Source: Bacteroidales bacterium (GTDB taxonomy: Bacteria; Bacteroidota; Bacteroidia; Bacteroidales; P3). From it: a stretch of 11,798 bases of DNA. Location of the stretch: contig JAITVC010000290.1 in assembly GCA_031286005.1 (NCBI GenBank), forward strand, positions 1 through 11,798. Reading direction: 5' to 3'. Under the pieces are notes generated by a model, which saw nothing but the letters and a program-made list of their open reading frames with translations, was not told the origin of the DNA and did not search any database. Positions within the stretch are counted from its first letter, which is position 1; each line of letters begins with the position of its first letter. The position numbers and the translations under genes were made by a program. Of the stretch, positions 1 through 6,806 are shown piece by piece.

Positions 1-60
1 CCATCACACATATCTATTTCATACCCCCAAATAGCCTACAAGACATAACCATGTTCGAAG

Positions 61-81
61 CTCCTCCACTACTCCTCCACT
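61..81 (+). repeat. Short tandem repeat, 11-nt unit CTCCTCCACTA
   Basis: The unit CTCCTCCACTA at 61-71 is followed directly by CTCCTCCACT at 72-81. It belongs to the pyrimidine-rich, G-poor non-coding stretch that fills roughly the first 205 bases. No function can be assigned. Confidence 0.5.
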
Positions 82-123
82 CCAAGTTATGTATAGGTTA
101 TCCCCAAGCTATGTACACACTAT

Positions 124-170
124 CCCCAACCTCGCACCCCGCCACCCCGCACCCCGTACCCTTTTACCCC
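124..170 (-). other. Putative G-quadruplex motif (G-runs on the minus strand)
   Basis: The + strand has six C-runs here, at 124-127, 137-140, 145-148, 152-155, 159-161 and 167-170. The last five are separated by loops of only 4, 3, 3 and 5 nt. Read on the - strand, 137-170 therefore satisfies the standard quadruplex rule (four or more runs of at least three G with loops of 1-7 nt). It lies about 35-70 nt upstream of the -33 element of the promoter for the first gene. The pattern is directly visible; folding and any regulatory effect are inferred. Confidence 0.6.
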
Positions 171-189
171 TCGCAATACCAAGTATTAT

Positions 190-207
190 CCCCCAATTCC
201 CCCCAAT
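190..207 (+). repeat. Two tandem units of C5-6 AATT
   Basis: CCCCCAATT at 190-198 is followed directly by CCCCCCAATT from 199. The second unit runs into the -33 TTTG of the promoter, so slippage in the C-run would shift upstream sequence but leave the distance between -33 and -7 unchanged. The repeat is directly visible; relevance to promoter activity is inference. Confidence 0.45.
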
Positions 208-238
208 TTGCCAATATCAATAATATTTTGTATCTTTG
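207..238 (+). promoter_or_regulatory. Bacteroidota housekeeping promoter for the DUF6089-uppS-bamA operon
   Basis: TTTG at 207-210 and TATCTTTG at 231-238, with a 20-nt spacer, match the Bacteroidota primary sigma consensus (TTTG near -33 and TAnnTTTG near -7). The expected transcription start is about 243-246, giving a leader of only some 12-14 nt before the ATG at 257. This also rules out the in-frame ATG at 236, which lies inside the -7 element. No ribosome-binding site is visible, as is common in the phylum. Confidence 0.75.
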
Positions 239-256
239 CAAGCTATATCATGTCCT

Positions 257-1132
257 ATGAAAAGATTAATTTTAGGCGTTTGTATGGGGCTTTTAGCCTT
301 ATCATCAGTTCAGGCACAACGGTCTGAAATGGGCGTTTTTGCTGGCGGTTCGTTCTATTTGGGCGATATTAATCCGGCTGGACTATTCTCGCAAACACAA
401 CCGGCTTTTGGCGCTCTTTACCGCTACAATCTCTCTACACGATGGACGTTGAGAAGCAATGTGCTTTGGGGCAGAGTGAAAGCAGATGATGCAAAATACA
501 ATAGATTGGACAGGAATTTAAGTTTCCGTTCGCAGATTGCCGAATTTTCGATGATGGCCGAGTTGAGTTTCTTGCCGTATTTCACAGGAAGTAATCGCAG
601 CTATCGGTTTTCGCCGTATTTGTTTGGAGGCATTGCCGTATTTTCATTCAATCCGCAAGCCTCTAACTATAACGCATTGTTAGCAAAAAACGAATGGATT
701 GACTTGGCGCCGTTGAGCACTGAAGGACAAGGTTTATCAAGCTATCCCGATAAACAACCATATAGCACAACGCAAATTTCTTTGCCGTTTGGCTTGGGTT
801 TTAAATACAGTTTGAATCGTATTTTCTGTGTAGGTGTAGAATGGGGTATGCGTAAAACCTTTACTGATTATATCGATGATGTGGGCGGCACGTATGTAAG
901 TCAAAGCAGTCTAATGTCGGAGCGAGGCAACCAAGCGGCATACTTCGCAGATCCTGTTGCGGCCGACCAAAAACACGTTGAAGGTTCAATGCGTGGCAGT
1001 GCGGGGAAGACGGATTGGTACTCGTTTGCAGGTGTTACACTAACGGCTCGGATCGGACGCCCTCGCCAAGAACCCTGTGCGGCGAACAAACAAAGCGCAG
1101 TAGATAGGATTAAACGCTCGATGGAATATTAA
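257..1132 (+). CDS. DUF6089 family outer-membrane beta-barrel protein
   Basis: A 291-residue secreted protein of the DUF6089 family, found in Bacteroidota just upstream of uppS and bamA; its molecular role is unknown. Residues 1-20 are a signal peptide (MKRL, a hydrophobic core, then VQAQ). After it come alternating-hydrophobic strands and family-type motifs: GVFAGGSFYLGDINP near the mature N-terminus, then ALYRYN, SPYLFGGIAVFSFNP, TEGQG, LPFGLGFKYSLN and RKTFTDYIDD. These suggest a small barrel of about eight strands in the outer membrane. The start at 257 is chosen over 236 because 236 lies in the promoter -7 box and the signal peptide begins at 257. It is the first gene of an operon, with uppS starting 3 nt after its stop. 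A role linked to outer-membrane assembly is inferred only from position. The family call is from recalled motifs, not a search. Confidence 0.85.
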   Translation: MKRLILGVCMGLLALSSVQAQRSEMGVFAGGSFYLGDINPAGLFSQTQPAFGALYRYNLSTRWTLRSNVLWGRVKADDAKYNRLDRNLSFRSQIAEFSMMAELSFLPYFTGSNRSYRFSPYLFGGIAVFSFNPQASNYNALLAKNEWIDLAPLSTEGQGLSSYPDKQPYSTTQISLPFGLGFKYSLNRIFCVGVEWGMRKTFTDYIDDVGGTYVSQSSLMSERGNQAAYFADPVAADQKHVEGSMRGSAGKTDWYSFAGVTLTARIGRPRQEPCAANKQSAVDRIKRSMEY

Positions 1133-1135
1133 ACG

Positions 1136-1894
1136 ATGGAAAATAATCTGAAAGCTAACATACAACCCGAACGCTTGCCAAAGCACGTAGCCATTATCAT
1201 GGATGGCAACGGGCGATGGGCTGCACAACGGGCGCAGCAAAGAAATTTGGGACATGAGCAAGGCGCTGTTGCCGTTTGTGAAACGGTAGAAGCTGCGGCG
1301 GAAATAGGAATTGAATTTCTAACCCTCTACGCATTTTCAACCGAAAATTGGAACCGTCCGAAAGAAGAAGTAGACGCATTGATGAATCTTTTGGTGCGTA
1401 GCATTCACAACGAAACGCCAACGCTGATGAAGAACAACATTCGTTTGCGTGCCATTGGCGATTTGCAAAGTTTGCATGAAAAGACACATCGTATTTTGCA
1501 GGAAGCTATCGACAAAACGGCTCAGAATACCCGCATGACATTGGTTTTAGCCTTGAGCTACAGTTCGCGTTGGGAAATTGTGGAGGCTGTGAAATCCATT
1601 GCAGAAGCGGTTGAACAACATAGGCTTTCAACGAATGAAATATCGGCAAAAACGATTGACGAAGCCCTAAACACGGCCTTTATGCCCGATCCGGATTTGC
1701 TCATTCGCACCAGCGGGGAATACCGTATCAGCAATTTTCTGCTTTGGCAATTGGCCTACACCGAACTGTATTTTACGGATATACTTTGGCCGGATTTTAC
1801 GAAAGATGAATTTTATAATGCTTTAATTAACTACCAAAATCGTGAACGGCGTTTTGGAAAAACTTCTCAACAACTTGAAAATTTACGGACTTAA
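1136..1894 (+). CDS. uppS: Isoprenyl transferase / undecaprenyl diphosphate synthase (UppS)
   Basis: A 252-residue cis-prenyltransferase, normal length for the family. It condenses isopentenyl diphosphate units onto farnesyl diphosphate to make C55 undecaprenyl diphosphate, the precursor of the lipid carrier for peptidoglycan, O-antigen and other glycans; it acts at the cytoplasmic face of the inner membrane. The signature MDGNGRWA covers residues 22-29, with catalytic Asp23. FSTENWNRP is at 67-75, and the substrate-binding RTSGEYRISNFLLWQ block lies near residue 190, followed by the ELYFTD and LWPDF motifs. No signal peptide is present, as expected. It sits 3 nt after the DUF6089 stop and 4 nt before the bamA start, so co-transcription is very likely. 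The neighbourhood links supply of the lipid carrier to outer-membrane assembly and to the downstream glycan genes that would use it. Confidence 0.97.
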   Translation: MENNLKANIQPERLPKHVAIIMDGNGRWAAQRAQQRNLGHEQGAVAVCETVEAAAEIGIEFLTLYAFSTENWNRPKEEVDALMNLLVRSIHNETPTLMKNNIRLRAIGDLQSLHEKTHRILQEAIDKTAQNTRMTLVLALSYSSRWEIVEAVKSIAEAVEQHRLSTNEISAKTIDEALNTAFMPDPDLLIRTSGEYRISNFLLWQLAYTELYFTDILWPDFTKDEFYNALINYQNRERRFGKTSQQLENLRT

Positions 1895-1898
1895 TACG

Positions 1899-4445
1899 AT
1901 GATGCAACGATTTTTTTGGATATGGATAAGTTTCGCTTTGGCGATACCGGTTTTCGGACAGGATTCCGTTAGCCAGACCTATATGAATTACAGTACGCCG
2001 AAAACCTACGAAATCGGCGGTATTACCGTGAGCGGTGCGTCTTCGTTAGACCCTCGAAGCGTGATTCAGTTGAGTGGTTTGGAAATGGGGCAAAAGGTAA
2101 GCATCCCCGGCGAGAAGATTACCGCTGCGATGGAACGCTTGTGGAAACAAAATATATTTGGGAATATCGATATTTATGCTACGGCTATTGAGGAAAACAA
2201 GATTTTCTTAACCATTGAAATGGAGGAGTTGCCGCGCATGAACCGCATGAACATTACCGGATTAAAAAAATACGAGGCCAGCAAATTGCAAGACGAACTG
2301 GAACTGAAAAACGGCGATGTGATTACAGATAACAAGTTGAATCGCATCAAAACAAAAGGCGTGAATTTTTATCGTGAGAAAGGCTTTTTGAATACAAAGA
2401 TTGACGTGATAAAGAAATACGACACGCTTTCCGGCGGAGTAAACCTCACGTTTGACGTGAACCGAGGCCCGCGTGTTAAAATCAAAGCCATTGAAATATC
2501 CGGAAATACAGCCAAACGCACGGATAATCCCAACGAATCTTACCGAATTTTCAAACAGCTTTGGCGAAAGGTGTCGGGTACCGATGAATTGGCTTTTACC
2601 GCCAAAAAAATTCGTCGCACGCTGAAAAGCACGAAGCAAAAAAGCCTTGTGCGCTTTTGGAAACGTTCAAAATATGTGGAACCCGATTTTCGAGAAGATT
2701 TGAAAACGCTTGCAGCGGCGTACAATACCAAAGGATTTAGAGATATGCGCATGATTATGGATTCGCTTACCGTGATTGATGAAAAATACGTTAAACTCAC
2801 GCTCAATATCTCGGAAGGCCCAACTTATTATTTTGGGAAGGTTGATTTTGTGGGCAACACAAGATACCCCGATGAGTTTTTAGCCATAATGTTAGATATT
2901 CGAAAAGGCGATATATTTGATGAAGAAAAACTGCAAAAAAATCTTACATTCAATCCGGATCAAGGCGATATAAATTCGATGTATTATGATGATGGCTACT
3001 TGACGTTTCAAGCAATTCCGGTTGAAACCCGTGTTGAAAACGACACCGTAGATATGGAAATTCGTATTCGTGAAGGCAAGCAAGCCACAATAAACAAAGT
3101 TTCGGTGGAAGGCAACACCCGCACCAACGATTATGTGATTATCCGCGAACTTCGTGTATATCCCGGTCAGTTGTTTAGCCGTACAAACCTCATCAATTCG
3201 ATGAATGAGTTGCGCATGCTGAAATATTTCAACGACCAAACCATTACACCGGATGTACGCCCAAATCCTGAAGAAGGAACAGCCGATATTGTTTACAAAG
3301 TGGAAGAAGTTGGATCCGACCAAGTGGAACTCTCCGGAGGCTGGGGTGGAGGTATGATTGTGGGAACATTGGGCTTTTCGTTCAATAACTTTTCGGTTCA
3401 AAATATCTTCCGCAAAGAACGTTGGCGTCCGCTTCCTTCGGGCGATGGACAACGGCTTTCTATTCGTGGACAATCCAATGGGTCGCAATATTATTCAGTT
3501 AGTACATCGTATACAGAGCCTTGGTTGGGCGGGAAAAAACCTTATGCTTTCAGCATTTCTGCCTATACGTCTATGCAATCAACCGGCTACACACGTGGGA
3601 CCACACAGTATGGACGAATTATAACGAATGGCGTTTCAATAGGTTTAGGACAACGTTTGCAAGTGCCCGACCCGTATTTCACGTTATACCAAACGTTAAA
3701 TTACCAGCATTACAATACACAGAACTTCCAACAGTATTTCCGAATAGAAGATGGTTCGTACAAGAGTTTCAGTTACACCCTCAGCTTAGGTCGCCTATCA
3801 ACGGATGGTGCGATTTTCCCAAAAACAGGCTCGGATATTTCCGCATCTATGCAAATGACACCGCCTTATTCGTTGTGGAATGGCAAAACCTACACACCGG
3901 AGATGTCTGATAGCGAAGAATTTGAATGGTTGGAATTTTACAAATGGAATTTCAAAGCCAGTTGGTTTATGAATCCGGTAGCCAATTTGGTGCTTAATGC
4001 CCGTGTTCGATTTGGAGCCATTGGCCGCTACAATCAAAATGTTGGCGTTACGCCGTTTGAACGCTTCAAACTGGGAGGCGATGGCATGTCGGGCTATTCG
4101 TTTGCAGGAGCAGAAATCATCGGTATGAGAGGGTATGCCAATGAATCACTTTCGCCGGATGATGGAGCCGCTGCATACAATAAGCTAACATTTGAGGCGC
4201 GCTATCCGATTACGTTAAATCCAGCCGCAACCATCTTTGGTTTAGTGTTTGTAGAGGCTGGAAATTCGTGGGCCAATTCCCGCAAAATTAATCCTTATCA
4301 AAACTACCGTTCGGCAGGTGTGGGCGTGCGCTTGTTCTTAGCGGCAATGGGTATGTTCGGATTGGATTGGGGCTATGGTTTTGATGCCCTTCCGGGTACA
4401 GAAAAAAGTCAATTTCACTTTTCCATTAACCAGTCGATTGATTAA
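1899..4445 (+). CDS. bamA: Outer-membrane protein assembly factor BamA (Omp85)
   Basis: An 848-residue Omp85 protein that folds and inserts beta-barrel proteins into the outer membrane. Residues 1-20 are a signal peptide ending VFG before Q21. Five POTRA repeats begin near residues 37 (ITVSGASSLD), 117 (NITGLKKYEASKL), 193 (IEISGNT), 310 (VDFVGNTRYPDE) and 396 (VSVEGNTRTND). The third contains the lysine/arginine-rich insert (TKQKSLVRFWKRSKYV) typical of Bacteroidota. The barrel runs from about residue 473, with the loop-6 VRGF-like motif as MRGY at 743-746. I chose ATG 1899, 4 nt after the uppS stop, over the upstream in-frame ATG at 1842 because it puts the signal peptide at the N-terminus; ATG 1902 is equally possible. 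One oddity: the C-terminus aligns with the usual FHFxxGQxF beta-signal, but the Gly is Asn, the final aromatic is Ile, and an extra Asp follows. Confidence 0.96.
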   Translation: MMQRFFWIWISFALAIPVFGQDSVSQTYMNYSTPKTYEIGGITVSGASSLDPRSVIQLSGLEMGQKVSIPGEKITAAMERLWKQNIFGNIDIYATAIEENKIFLTIEMEELPRMNRMNITGLKKYEASKLQDELELKNGDVITDNKLNRIKTKGVNFYREKGFLNTKIDVIKKYDTLSGGVNLTFDVNRGPRVKIKAIEISGNTAKRTDNPNESYRIFKQLWRKVSGTDELAFTAKKIRRTLKSTKQKSLVRFWKRSKYVEPDFREDLKTLAAAYNTKGFRDMRMIMDSLTVIDEKYVKLTLNISEGPTYYFGKVDFVGNTRYPDEFLAIMLDIRKGDIFDEEKLQKNLTFNPDQGDINSMYYDDGYLTFQAIPVETRVENDTVDMEIRIREGKQATINKVSVEGNTRTNDYVIIRELRVYPGQLFSRTNLINSMNELRMLKYFNDQTITPDVRPNPEEGTADIVYKVEEVGSDQVELSGGWGGGMIVGTLGFSFNNFSVQNIFRKERWRPLPSGDGQRLSIRGQSNGSQYYSVSTSYTEPWLGGKKPYAFSISAYTSMQSTGYTRGTTQYGRIITNGVSIGLGQRLQVPDPYFTLYQTLNYQHYNTQNFQQYFRIEDGSYKSFSYTLSLGRLSTDGAIFPKTGSDISASMQMTPPYSLWNGKTYTPEMSDSEEFEWLEFYKWNFKASWFMNPVANLVLNARVRFGAIGRYNQNVGVTPFERFKLGGDGMSGYSFAGAEIIGMRGYANESLSPDDGAAAYNKLTFEARYPITLNPAATIFGLVFVEAGNSWANSRKINPYQNYRSAGVGVRLFLAAMGMFGLDWGYGFDALPGTEKSQFHFSINQSID

Positions 4446-4456
4446 AACATTTAATT

Positions 4457-4472
4457 TGGCATACTTTTTGTA
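4457..4472 (+). promoter_or_regulatory. Sigma-54-like promoter element before the first skp gene
   Basis: TGGCA at 4457-4461 and TTGTA at 4468-4472 reproduce the sigma-54 -24/-12 layout, with GG (4458-4459) followed after exactly 10 nt by G (4470). The mismatches are T for C at the -12 GC and AT/TA instead of CG after TGGCA. The same bases also contain TA(n3)TTTG, one base too long for the housekeeping -7 box. The site lies just after bamA and could give the chaperone genes separate transcription. It is a by-eye match; whether this organism has RpoN cannot be seen from the window. Confidence 0.4.
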
Positions 4473-4477
4473 CACAA

Positions 4478-4510
4478 ATGATTAAATCACTAAATAATTT
4501 AAAATCATGA
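4478..4510 (+). CDS. Possible 10-codon upstream ORF coupled to the first skp gene
   Basis: ATG at 4478 opens a reading frame MIKSLNNLKS that ends at TGA 4508-4510. The stop overlaps the start codon of the next gene in the classic ATGA arrangement (ATG 4507-4509, TGA 4508-4510). Such junctions allow re-initiation by a terminating ribosome. In A/T-rich spacer DNA a frame this short can easily arise by chance, and if transcription starts from the sigma-54-like site the predicted start (about 4482) would lie inside it. Confidence 0.2.
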   Translation: MIKSLNNLKS

Positions 4511-5115
4511 AAAGATTAATCCTTACCACAGTTCTTGCTTTCGTTGTAAGCATTTTATCCGCACAACGTTTTGCTTATGTTGACTCGGAATATATTTTGG
4601 ACAATATTCCGGAGTATACCGATGCCCTTGCCGAAGTTGACGAACTTTCCATCAAATGGCAAAAAGAAATTGAAGAACGCTTTCAAGAAATAGACAAACT
4701 ATTTCAAAAATTCCAAGCCGAAGCGCCATTACTATCGGAAGATATGCGCAAGAAACGTGAAAACGAAATAATCGACAAAGAACGAGAAGCAAAAGATCTT
4801 CAAAAGAAACGCTTTGGAGCCGAAGGTGATTTGTTTAAACAACGCCAAGAGCAAATCCGCCCAATTCAGGATAAAGTATACACAGCCATCGAAAAACGAG
4901 CCATAGATAAAAACTATGTGTTTGTATTCGACCGTTCAGACAATGCCAATCTGCTCTATGCCGACACCCGTGTAGATATTAGTAATGACATTCTAAATGA
5001 TTTGGGACTAAAACCAAGCAACAAGAAAACCATTGAAATTAAACCCGAATTACAGCAAAGCGATGCTCCTCTTATAGATAAGTCTGTCAACCTAAAAGCA
5101 GGGTCAAGCAAATAA
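4507..5115 (+). CDS. Periplasmic chaperone of the OmpH/Skp family (first copy)
   Basis: A 202-residue OmpH/Skp-family protein, predicted to bind unfolded outer-membrane proteins in the periplasm and deliver them to the Bam machine. Residues 1-19 are a signal peptide (MKRLIL to ILSAQ). The mature chain begins with the family strand RFAYVDSEYILDNIPEY. A long charged coiled coil follows at about residues 40-125, rich in K, E and Q, as in the tentacles of trimeric Skp. The closing strands are YVFVFDRSDNANLLYAD and DISNDILNDLGL. A tail of about 30 residues follows that the second copy lacks; it is low in hydrophobics and probably flexible. The gene is 61 nt downstream of bamA, with possible promoter and leader features between them. 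Bacteroidota commonly carry two adjacent copies here. Confidence 0.9.
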   Translation: MKRLILTTVLAFVVSILSAQRFAYVDSEYILDNIPEYTDALAEVDELSIKWQKEIEERFQEIDKLFQKFQAEAPLLSEDMRKKRENEIIDKEREAKDLQKKRFGAEGDLFKQRQEQIRPIQDKVYTAIEKRAIDKNYVFVFDRSDNANLLYADTRVDISNDILNDLGLKPSNKKTIEIKPELQQSDAPLIDKSVNLKAGSSK

Positions 5116-5124
5116 CAGCAAGAG

Positions 5125-5148
5125 GTCATTCGGAGTGAAACGAAGCAA
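5125..5148 (+). repeat. Degenerate copy resembling a Bacteroidota interspersed repeat
   Basis: GTCATTCGGAGTGAAACGAA and the next four bases resemble the short interspersed element seen between genes in many Bacteroidota genomes, which I recall as GTCATTCCGAGTGAAACGAG followed by GAATC. In the recalled form ATTCC pairs with GGAAT as a small hairpin. Here both arms have changed, leaving only TTCG/CGAA, so this looks like a decayed copy. It is the only copy in the window and sits between the two skp genes. Identification is by memory of the motif, not by a search. Confidence 0.4.
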
Positions 5149-5182
5149 CTATTAAAAAAATAAATAAAACATAAAAAATACT

Positions 5183-5680
5183 ATGAAAAAAATCACAACC
5201 TTAATTCTTATCGCACTTTCTTTTAGCGCTTTTTCTCAAATCAAACTTGGACACATCAATTCAGGAGACCTCATGCGCATGATGCCGGAATTGGATTCCG
5301 CCGACCAACAATTGCAAAAGTATGTAAAAGACTACGAAGAAGAAGCGCTAACCATACAAACCGAATTGCAAAACAAATACAACGACTTTCAAGCCAATCA
5401 AAATCAATATTCCGATTTGATTAAACAAACAAAGTTTAAGGCCTTGCAAGACCTTGAAGCACGCTTGCAAGAATATCAACAAAATGCAGAGAAAGACCTT
5501 CAAGATCAACGCGCCAAATTGTTCAATCCGATTATGGACAAGGCCAAAGTTGCCATCGAAGAAGTAGCCAAAGAAAACAAATACACCTATATTTTCGACA
5601 CAACAGGCGGTGTATTGCTTTATTCCACAGAAAGTGATGATATTACACCGTTGGTTAAGAAGAAATTGAATTTGAAATAA
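5183..5680 (+). CDS. Periplasmic chaperone of the OmpH/Skp family (second copy)
   Basis: A 165-residue OmpH/Skp-family protein, close to the usual family length. Residues 1-18 are a signal peptide (MKKITTLILIALSFSAFS). The mature start IKLGHINSGDLMRMMPEL is the classic Bacteroidota form of the family. Residues about 40-120 form a glutamine- and lysine-rich coiled coil, and the protein ends with YTYIFDTTGGVLLY and DITPLVKKKLNLK, which match the family's C-terminal strand and helix. It is predicted to be a periplasmic holdase for outer-membrane proteins. It follows the first copy after 67 nt of spacer that holds the decayed repeat and an A-rich run. I see no convincing promoter of its own, so expression with the first copy is likely. 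The two copies differ enough to suggest an old duplication. Confidence 0.92.
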   Translation: MKKITTLILIALSFSAFSQIKLGHINSGDLMRMMPELDSADQQLQKYVKDYEEEALTIQTELQNKYNDFQANQNQYSDLIKQTKFKALQDLEARLQEYQQNAEKDLQDQRAKLFNPIMDKAKVAIEEVAKENKYTYIFDTTGGVLLYSTESDDITPLVKKKLNLK

Positions 5681-5715
5681 ATCAACGTCCTTAAGTGTAA
5701 TATCTTGGTTTACGC

Positions 5716-6798
5716 ATGGAAACAAACAAAAAACGATTATTGGTAGACCTTAGCAAATTGCAAGGCCCATATTGTGGCTTGTGGGAAGTTTCGCGTCAGC
5801 TGGGGCAAGCTATTATCGACACAATAGATTACACGTTTTGGGATGTAACATTTTTAGTGCCGCAACATCATCCGTTCACGGATAGCAGAATACATTATTT
5901 GCAATTGAAATGGTGGCACCGTTTTTTGTTGAAATTTCACCGTTATGATGTGCTACATGGTGTGGCACAAAATACGCCGTATTTGCGGCATAAAAACAAT
6001 AGAAGCCGATACATCATCACGCTTCACGATTTGAATTTTCTGCACGAAAATCAAGACTTCAGCAGACAAAAACGCTATCTGTATAAATATCAACGCAACC
6101 TTTCGGGTGTAGATCATGTTGTTTCCATATCTCGTTTTGCAGAGCGGGATGCTTTGGAACATATGAATTTGTCTGAGATAGCACATTCTGTAATCTACAA
6201 TGGTGTGGCCGAACGTCCGGCGGCATTGCCTTTACAATCGCCAAAAGGACTTGAAGACCAACTTCAAGGTCAGGATTTTTTGTTTATTATTTCCACGATT
6301 ATGCGCAAAAAAAATATCCATGTTTTAGTGGATATGATGAAGCATTTGCCCAATCTGTGTTTAGTTATTGCCGGACGTGTTATCCATCAGGATTACTTTG
6401 AAAAAATTACCCGCAAAATACAAGAATACGGATTATCTGACCGGGTGTTTTTAATCGGGCCGGTTGAAGATTCCGAAAAGTTTTGGTTATACGACCATTG
6501 CAAAGCCTTTGTATTTCCATCTCTTGCGGAAGGTTTTGGCATTCCTCCTGTTGAGGCTATGCGTGCTGGTAAGCCGGTATTTGCATCTCGTCTCACGAGC
6601 ATTCCCGAAATTTGCGGCGACATGGCTTTCTACTGGGATACGTTTGCAGAACAGGACATGGCTCAAACCATTGACCGTTGTTTGAACGACGCAAACGCTC
6701 CGCAGAACAATGCGGATATGCTCAAAGAATATGCCAAAAAGTATAGTTGGAAAACCTGTTCTGAAGAATATATTAAAATATACGAATCATTGGCTTAA
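5716..6798 (+). CDS. Glycosyltransferase family 4 (GT-B fold)
   Basis: A 360-residue cytoplasmic retaining glycosyltransferase of the GT4 type, transferring a sugar from a nucleotide-sugar donor to a glycan acceptor; the donor and linkage cannot be read from sequence. The C-terminal donor-binding half is clear: the phosphate-contacting MRKKN is at 196-200, and FPSLAEGFGIPPVEAM contains the E-x7-E pair, Glu272 and Glu280. In the N-terminal acceptor domain, TLHDLNFL (His104) and VVSISRFAERD are typical for the family. The N-terminus lacks the usual glycine-rich GGxE loop and instead reads QGPYCGLWEVSR. There is no signal peptide or membrane segment. It starts 35 nt after the second skp gene and 8 nt before the ligase-like gene, so it begins a glycan block that may share the upstream transcript. 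No good promoter is visible in the 35-nt gap. Confidence 0.9.
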   Translation: METNKKRLLVDLSKLQGPYCGLWEVSRQLGQAIIDTIDYTFWDVTFLVPQHHPFTDSRIHYLQLKWWHRFLLKFHRYDVLHGVAQNTPYLRHKNNRSRYIITLHDLNFLHENQDFSRQKRYLYKYQRNLSGVDHVVSISRFAERDALEHMNLSEIAHSVIYNGVAERPAALPLQSPKGLEDQLQGQDFLFIISTIMRKKNIHVLVDMMKHLPNLCLVIAGRVIHQDYFEKITRKIQEYGLSDRVFLIGPVEDSEKFWLYDHCKAFVFPSLAEGFGIPPVEAMRAGKPVFASRLTSIPEICGDMAFYWDTFAEQDMAQTIDRCLNDANAPQNNADMLKEYAKKYSWKTCSEEYIKIYESLA

Positions 6799-6806
6799 GT
6801 TAGTGT

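Noticed and set aside
98..106. DnaA-box-like TTATCCCCA
   Set aside because: One mismatch to the consensus TTATCCACA, and the other TATCCCC copies fit worse. No dnaA, dnaN or origin-type AT-rich region nearby.
236..256. Upstream in-frame ATG for the DUF6089 gene
   Set aside because: It lies inside the TATCTTTG -7 element and would put seven residues before the signal peptide.
51..260. 69-codon open frame over the C-rich leader
   Set aside because: Low-complexity proline-, serine- and histidine-rich translation of a C-rich repeat region; it runs through the promoter and into the first gene. No family resemblance.
257..270. Identical 14 nt at the start of the DUF6089 gene and the first skp gene
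   Set aside because: Both encode the common signal-peptide start MKRLI; similarity stops after 14 nt, so chance and shared function explain it.
1842..1898. Upstream in-frame ATG for bamA
   Set aside because: It would add 19 residues before the signal peptide and overlap uppS by 53 nt; ATG 1899 directly follows the uppS stop.
2892..3488. 198-codon open frame antisense to bamA
   Set aside because: Lies wholly within the strongly supported bamA coding region; no recognisable domain and an unusual amino-acid mix typical of antisense shadows.
3521..3910. 129-codon open frame within bamA in another frame
   Set aside because: Shadow of the BamA barrel coding sequence; no plausible start context or family resemblance.
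5671..5708. Possible promoter before the first GT4 gene (TTTG at 5671 and TATCTTGG at 5701)
   Set aside because: The spacer is 26 nt, longer than the usual 19-23, and the -7 match is imperfect.
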